From CAYVFM01 sp964546375 (GTDB lineage: Bacteria; Gemmatimonadota; Gemmatimonadetes; Palauibacterales; Palauibacteraceae), in assembly GCA_964546375.1 (NCBI GenBank), contig CAZJJO010000008.1, positions 1 to 40,409 on the forward strand: DNA of 40,409 nt. The letters are read 5' to 3'. The translations under genes and the position numbers were made by a program. Under the pieces are notes generated by a model. The model ran no database searches and had not been told where the DNA came from. It saw nothing but the letters and a program-made list of their open reading frames with translations. Below, piece after piece: positions 36,534-40,409 of this stretch; within the stretch, counting starts at the first letter, position 1, and each line of letters opens with the position of its first letter.

Positions 36534-37489
36534 AGCCAGCCCTCCTCCCGGTACCAGGCCGCCGTGCGGTCCAGCCCCTCCGGCAGCGCCACCTCCGGGC
36601 GCCAGCCCAGGGCCTCCACCGTCGGGCCCGGGTCCGCCGTCCACCCGTGGCGCGCCAGGTCGCGGGCGCGGCGACGATCCAGGCGGGGGGCGGTGCCGGT
36701 GAGCCGGCCCGCCGCCTCGGACACCGCGCCGGCGGCCACCAGCAGCGAGGAGGGCACCGGGAAGGTCCGGACGGGCCGCCCCAGGGCCCGCTCCAGGCCG
36801 GCCGCCACCTCCGCCCACGGGTGGCTGGCCCGCTCGACCACCGGCCAGGGGCCGAAGCCGGGCGCCGCCCCCGTCGCCGCGGCCTCCACCGCCGACGCCA
36901 CGTCGGCCGCGTAGACGGGCTGGAGCCGACGGGCGCCGGTGGGCACCGGGAGCCAGCCCCTCCGCGCCATGCGGAACAGGGGCAGGAGATCCGTGTCCCG
37001 GGGGCCGTACACCCCGCCGGGGCGGAGCACCACCGTCTCGGTCGGGACCGCGTCCCCGTCCGCCGCCGACAGCCGCTCCTCGGCCGACCGCTTGCTGCGC
37101 CCGTACGCGCTCACCGGACCCCCGGCCCCGTCCGGCCCCCGCGCCGCCAGGCTGCTGACGAAGACGAAGCGGTCCACCCCGCGCCGGGCCGCCGCCCGGG
37201 CCAGCCGCTCCGTCCCCTCCACGTTCACCCGTCGGTACGTCTCGGACGAGGGGGCCCGGGTGACGCCCGCCACGTGGACCACCGCGGCGACCCCCTCCAG
37301 GGCCGCCTCCAGGGCGTCGGGATCTCGGAGGTCCGCCCGCACCGCCTCCACGGGCAGGTGCCGGATCCAGCGCCGGTCGCTGGAGGCCCGGACGGTGCAC
37401 CGAAGGCCGGCCTCGAGACCGGAGAGGGCCTCGGCCACGTGGCTGCCCACGAACCCGGTGGCGCCGGTGAGGAGGATCGGCCCGCTCAT
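36530..37489 (-). CDS. NAD(P)-dependent extended SDR, CerR-like
   Basis: 319 residues. The nucleotide fold starts with TGATGFVGS (8-16) and VHVAGVTRAP, and the catalytic YxxxK is Y129/K133 with SS at 112-113. Extended SDRs include sugar epimerases, but in bacterial ceramide loci a gene of this type (cerR in Caulobacter) acts on 3-ketosphinganine or 3-ketoceramide. Its place between the serine palmitoyltransferase and acyltransferase on one side and a PAP2 enzyme on the other supports that reading. The ATG at 37489 is 39 bases after the GNAT gene stop. Substrate assignment is by context, not by motif. Confidence 0.76.
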   Translation of the reverse strand: MSGPILLTGATGFVGSHVAEALSGLEAGLRCTVRASSDRRWIRHLPVEAVRADLRDPDALEAALEGVAAVVHVAGVTRAPSSETYRRVNVEGTERLARAAARRGVDRFVFVSSLAARGPDGAGGPVSAYGRSKRSAEERLSAADGDAVPTETVVLRPGGVYGPRDTDLLPLFRMARRGWLPVPTGARRLQPVYAADVASAVEAAATGAAPGFGPWPVVERASHPWAEVAAGLERALGRPVRTFPVPSSLLVAAGAVSEAAGRLTGTAPRLDRRRARDLARHGWTADPGPTVEALGWRPEVALPEGLDRTAAWYREEGWL

Positions 37490-37528
37490 CGTAAATCGGT
37501 CATGTAAAGTGTAGTCGTCCGCCGGGAT

Positions 37529-38656
37529 TCACAGGGCACGGTCGTAGAGTCGATAACGCTTGTGGACCTCGGCCCCCAGCCGCTCGAGCGGGCGGCGCAT
37601 GGCCTCGTTGTCCTCCAGCACCCAGCCGAACTCGCCCGCGGCGATGCCCCGTTCCGCGCCCCGGCGGAAGGTCTCCAGGTAGAGGAGGGCGTCGATCCCC
37701 TTGCCCCGGTAGGCCTCCACCAGGCCCAGGGTGATCACGCGGCAGACGTCGATGGACCGCGCGTGCCAGAGGATCTTCAGCAGGCCGAACGGGAAGAGCC
37801 GGCCCTCGGCGTGGCGGATCGCCTGGTTGAGGTCGGGCAGCGACAGCGCGAAGCCCACCGGCTCGCCGTCCCCGTCCTCGGCGATCAGCGCCAGCTCCGG
37901 GTCCACCACCGGCTTCAGCTCCGCCGCCATGTGATGGAACTCGGCGTCGGTCATGGGGACGAAGCCCCAGTTCTCCTGCCAGGCCTCGTTGTAGAGGCGG
38001 TGGATCCGCTCCACCTCGCGGTCCCACTCGTCCATGCGGAGGGCGCGGATCTCGAGGTCGGGATACCGGCGCCGGACCAGCTTCTCGGCCCGGAGCAGGA
38101 ACTCCGGGGGCTCGTTGTGGTCCAGCCAGTAGGCCACCAGGTCCTGCGCCTTCTCGAAGCCGGCGTCCTCCAGGAGGTCGCGGTACCAGGGAGGGTTGTA
38201 GGGCATCATGACCGCCGGCGGCCGATGGAACCCCTCCACCAGCAGCCCCGCCTCCTCGTTGGTCGAGAAGCTGGCGGGGCCCCGCATCGCCTCCAGGCCC
38301 CGGCCCCGCAGCCAGTCCCCGGCGGCGTCCAGCAGGGCCCGGGCGACGGCGGCGTCCCGCTCGGCCTCGAAGAAGCCGAAGAAGCCCACCGGCTCGTCGT
38401 GGTGCTCGACGTGGCGCGTGTTGTGGATCGCGGCGATCCGTCCCACCGGCCGCCCGTCGCGCAGCGCCAGCAGGAAGCGGACGTCGGAGTGCAGGTGGAA
38501 GGGGTGCTCGTCCGGATCCATCCGCGTGCGGACGTCGGACAGGAGGGGGGGGACCCAGACGGGATCGTCCCGGTAGATCCGCCAGGGAAGGCGGACGAAG
38601 GCCTCCCGGGCGTCGGCGCCCTCGGCCGGCACGACCCGGACGCCGCCGGCGCTCAT
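37529..38656 (-). CDS. GNAT-fold acyltransferase, candidate bacterial ceramide synthase
   Basis: 375 residues with two GNAT-like halves: an N-terminal one (about 40-150, FLLALRDGRPVGRIAAIHN) and a C-terminal one (about 220-370) with the acyl-CoA loop YRGKGID near residue 316. The segment around 125-190 (FSTNEEAGLLVEG, then MMPYNPPWYRDLLEDAGF) fits a family of large GNAT proteins that often lie beside serine palmitoyltransferase genes. In Caulobacter a GNAT-superfamily protein is the bacterial ceramide synthase. The ATG at 38656 is 78 bases downstream of the serine palmitoyltransferase stop. A generic acetyltransferase cannot be excluded. Confidence 0.72.
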   Translation of the reverse strand: MSAGGVRVVPAEGADAREAFVRLPWRIYRDDPVWVPPLLSDVRTRMDPDEHPFHLHSDVRFLLALRDGRPVGRIAAIHNTRHVEHHDEPVGFFGFFEAERDAAVARALLDAAGDWLRGRGLEAMRGPASFSTNEEAGLLVEGFHRPPAVMMPYNPPWYRDLLEDAGFEKAQDLVAYWLDHNEPPEFLLRAEKLVRRRYPDLEIRALRMDEWDREVERIHRLYNEAWQENWGFVPMTDAEFHHMAAELKPVVDPELALIAEDGDGEPVGFALSLPDLNQAIRHAEGRLFPFGLLKILWHARSIDVCRVITLGLVEAYRGKGIDALLYLETFRRGAERGIAAGEFGWVLEDNEAMRRPLERLGAEVHKRYRLYDRAL

Positions 38657-38734
38657 CGGACGCCCGCCCCGGGCGGGGAGCCCCGCCGGGAAGGGGCCGG
38701 GGGCCGGACCGGGCTCCTCACCGGGCCGGCCTCG

Positions 38735-39916
38735 TCAAATGACGCCCAGCCCCCGGCCGATCTCCTCCACCGTCTCGAGCACGAAGTCGAGCTGCTCGTC
38801 GGTGTGCGTGGCCATGAAGCTGGTGCGCAGGCGGCAGCTCCCCTCCGGCACCGCCGGCGGGACCACCGGGTTGGTGAAGACGCCGGCGTCGAACAGCTTC
38901 TTCCAGAAGACGAACGTCTTGTCCCGGGGACCGACCAGGATGGGGACGATGGGCGTCTCGGTGGGCCCGATGTCGAAGCCCATCTCGGTGAAGCCGTCCA
39001 TCATCTTCTCGGTGTTGTCCCAGAGGCGCTCGCGCCGCTCGGGCTCCTCGCGGATGATCTCGAGCGCCTTCCGGACGGTGGCCACCGCCGACGGGGGCAT
39101 GCTGGCGCTGAACATGAGGGCCCGGGCGTTGTGCTGGAGGAACTCGATCACGGTGTCCTCGCCCGCCACGAAGCCCCCGATGGACGCCAGCGACTTGCTG
39201 AAGGTGCCGGTGACGAGGTCCACCTCGTCGGTCAGCCCGAAGTGGGCGGCCGTGCCGGCGCCCTCGGGCCCGACGACCCCGATGGCGTGGGCGTCGTCCA
39301 CCACCAGCGCCGCGTCGTGCTCCTCGGCCAGCTCGGTGAGGCGGGGCAGGTCGGCGAGGTCCCCCTCCATGCTGTAGACGCCGTCCACGACGATCAGCTT
39401 CCCCCGGCCGTCGCGCGTCGACTCCAGCATGCGCTCCAGGGTCTCGAAATCGTTGTGGTTGAAGCGCTGCACCTCGCCGAAGCCCAGCCGGGCCCCGTCC
39501 TGGATGCAGGCGTGGTCGAGCTTGTCGACGAAGACGGTGTCGTTGCGTCCGATGAGGGCGCTCAGCGTGCCGAGGTTCGTCTGGTAGCCGGTGCTGAAGA
39601 CCAGCGCCCGCTCCTTGCCCACCCAGTCGGCCAGCTCCTCCTCGAGCCGGTTGTGCAGGTCGAGGTTGCCGTTCAGGAACCGGCTCCCCGTGTTGCCGCT
39701 GCCGTACCGGTCGAGCGCCTCCCGGGAGGCCTCGACGACCCGCGGGTCGTGGGTCAGCCCCATGTAGTTGTTGGAGCCGATCATCACTTTCTCGTGGCCG
39801 TCGATCGTCACCGTGGTGTCGCGGGACTCCTCGATCTCCTGGAAGTAGGGATACAGTCCCGCCTCTCGGAGATCGCGGGAGTAGGTGAAGTTCTCGCATT
39901 TCGCGAAAACGTGCAT
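38735..39916 (-). CDS. spt: Serine palmitoyltransferase (alpha-oxoamine synthase)
   Basis: 393 residues. A PLP-dependent fold type I enzyme condensing an acyl thioester with serine to 3-ketosphinganine. YSRDLREAGLYPYFQEIE and GSNNYMGLTHDPRV at the N-terminus are the pattern seen in bacterial SPTs. The rest follows the oxoamine synthase plan: TGYQTNLG, DHACIQDGARLG, DDAHAIGVVG and TFSKSLASIGG, with the PLP-binding lysine at residue 241. KBL (2-amino-3-ketobutyrate ligase) and BioF are the nearest relatives, but the N-terminus and the neighbours (GNAT, SDR, PAP2) favour SPT. The ATG at 39916 has only a weak ribosome site. It heads the minus-strand gene run that ends at 35631. Confidence 0.87.
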   Translation of the reverse strand: MHVFAKCENFTYSRDLREAGLYPYFQEIEESRDTTVTIDGHEKVMIGSNNYMGLTHDPRVVEASREALDRYGSGNTGSRFLNGNLDLHNRLEEELADWVGKERALVFSTGYQTNLGTLSALIGRNDTVFVDKLDHACIQDGARLGFGEVQRFNHNDFETLERMLESTRDGRGKLIVVDGVYSMEGDLADLPRLTELAEEHDAALVVDDAHAIGVVGPEGAGTAAHFGLTDEVDLVTGTFSKSLASIGGFVAGEDTVIEFLQHNARALMFSASMPPSAVATVRKALEIIREEPERRERLWDNTEKMMDGFTEMGFDIGPTETPIVPILVGPRDKTFVFWKKLFDAGVFTNPVVPPAVPEGSCRLRTSFMATHTDEQLDFVLETVEEIGRGLGVI

Positions 39917-40216
39917 CCTGGGGGTTCTTTCCCGGTGGTGGTCGGAGGCCGGTTCGATCTCGCGGGCGCGGAGGCACCTCGCGTGCCGCGGGCGAGGGCC
40001 GAAGGTAGGGCGGCGGAGCCGGGATCGGCAAGAACGTCCCCGCCGTCCCGGCCCGGCCGCCGGAACCGGCCGACCGGGGGAGGCGTTCCCTTGCCGCAGC
40101 CGGCCCCGACGCGGGACCTTGGCCCGGGCCGGGAGGCGGACGAGGAGAGGGGCGCGCGGAACCGCGACGCGGGCGGTCGGGGGTCGGCGGACGGCGAACC
40201 CGAGCGGGAGACCTGG
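39917..40216. other. Divergent intergenic region
   Basis: Three hundred bases between the serine palmitoyltransferase gene and the flavoenzyme gene. It is GC-rich with no convincing promoter, repeat or conserved frame. GCGGGAG just before 40217 is the ribosome site of the next gene. Confidence 0.45.
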
Positions 40217-40409
40217 ATGGAGCGCAGCTACGACCTGGCGATCATCGGCGGGGGCACGGCGGGGCTGGTGGCCGCCGCCGGTGCCGCCTCGCTGGGCGCC
40301 CGCGTGGCGCTGGTGGAGCGCGACCGCCTGGGCGGCGAATGCCTCTGGACCGGCTGCGTCCCCAGCAAGGCGCTGATCGGGTCGGCCCGGCGGGCGCGGG
40401 CCTTCCGCG
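40217..40409 (+). CDS. FAD-dependent pyridine nucleotide-disulfide oxidoreductase (partial)
   Basis: The first 64 residues of a flavoenzyme cut by the window edge. DLAIIGGGTAGLVAAAGAAS (6-25) is the FAD-binding dinucleotide fold, and GGECLWTGCVPSKAL carries the redox CxxxxC of mercuric reductase and dihydrolipoamide dehydrogenase relatives. The ATG at 40217 has GGGAG upstream. Members without the N-terminal metal domain are often mercuric-reductase-like disulfide reductases of unknown substrate, and the rest of the gene would be needed to choose. Confidence 0.88.
   Translation, partial: MERSYDLAIIGGGTAGLVAAAGAASLGARVALVERDRLGGECLWTGCVPSKALIGSARRARAFR

Overview
The window is a GC-rich (about two thirds to three quarters G+C by eye) chromosomal segment of a Gram-negative bacterium. 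The gene content fits Gemmatimonadota or a close relative: a lipoprotein 6-bladed beta-propeller, a secreted carboxypeptidase-regulatory-like repeat protein, a DUF2723 membrane protein, a menaquinone methyltransferase and a bacterial ceramide cluster, with many GTG and TTG starts. The phylum is an inference; no rRNA or other phylogenetic marker is present. No tRNA, rRNA, CRISPR array, transposase or prophage gene was seen.

Layout. 1-4083: tail of an unknown gene, carB, and a small membrane protein. 4184-8837 (minus): DUF2723 membrane protein, DoxX protein, beta-propeller lipoprotein. 9080-12062 (plus): trpE, an ABM-fold monooxygenase and ubiE/menG. 12105-14914: a small AbrB-like regulator facing away from a NatA/NatB-type ABC exporter. 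14990-16175 (minus): two small unknown proteins leading into a class II thymidine kinase. 16481-18914 (plus): a protein combining a hydrogenase-like domain without its cluster cysteines and a degenerate GGDEF domain, overlapping an unknown 239-residue protein. 18915-about 22600: clearly lower GC. It holds a strongly structured leader (a 24-bp long-range helix enclosing several hairpins and a tiny hydrophobic ORF), a membrane HD-GYP phosphodiesterase with intact motifs, and, converging on it, the 3' half of a BTAD/SARP-type AAA regulator whose 5' half is GC-rich like the host. 24135-28494: M20 dipeptidase, a regulatory-like repeat protein and a Dph6-type PP-loop ligase. 28677-33155: an ATPase-like protein with a broken P-loop, then a LuxC/LuxE pair divergent from a hotdog thioesterase. 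33158-35563 (minus): ECF sigma factor, zinc-finger anti-sigma factor and a double-PDZ secreted protein, all overlapping. 35631-39916 (minus): serine palmitoyltransferase, GNAT-type acyltransferase, extended SDR and a PAP2 enzyme, read as a ceramide/sphingolipid operon. 40217-end: start of a flavin disulfide oxidoreductase.

The most notable parts are (1) the structured RNA plus micro-ORF ahead of the HD-GYP gene, in a segment rich in c-di-GMP-type domains; (2) the hydrogenase-like/degenerate-GGDEF fusion that keeps an I-site-like RxxD; (3) a compact ceramide cluster; (4) a luciferase-free LuxC/LuxE pair beside a thioesterase. All family calls come from reading motifs; no search was run.
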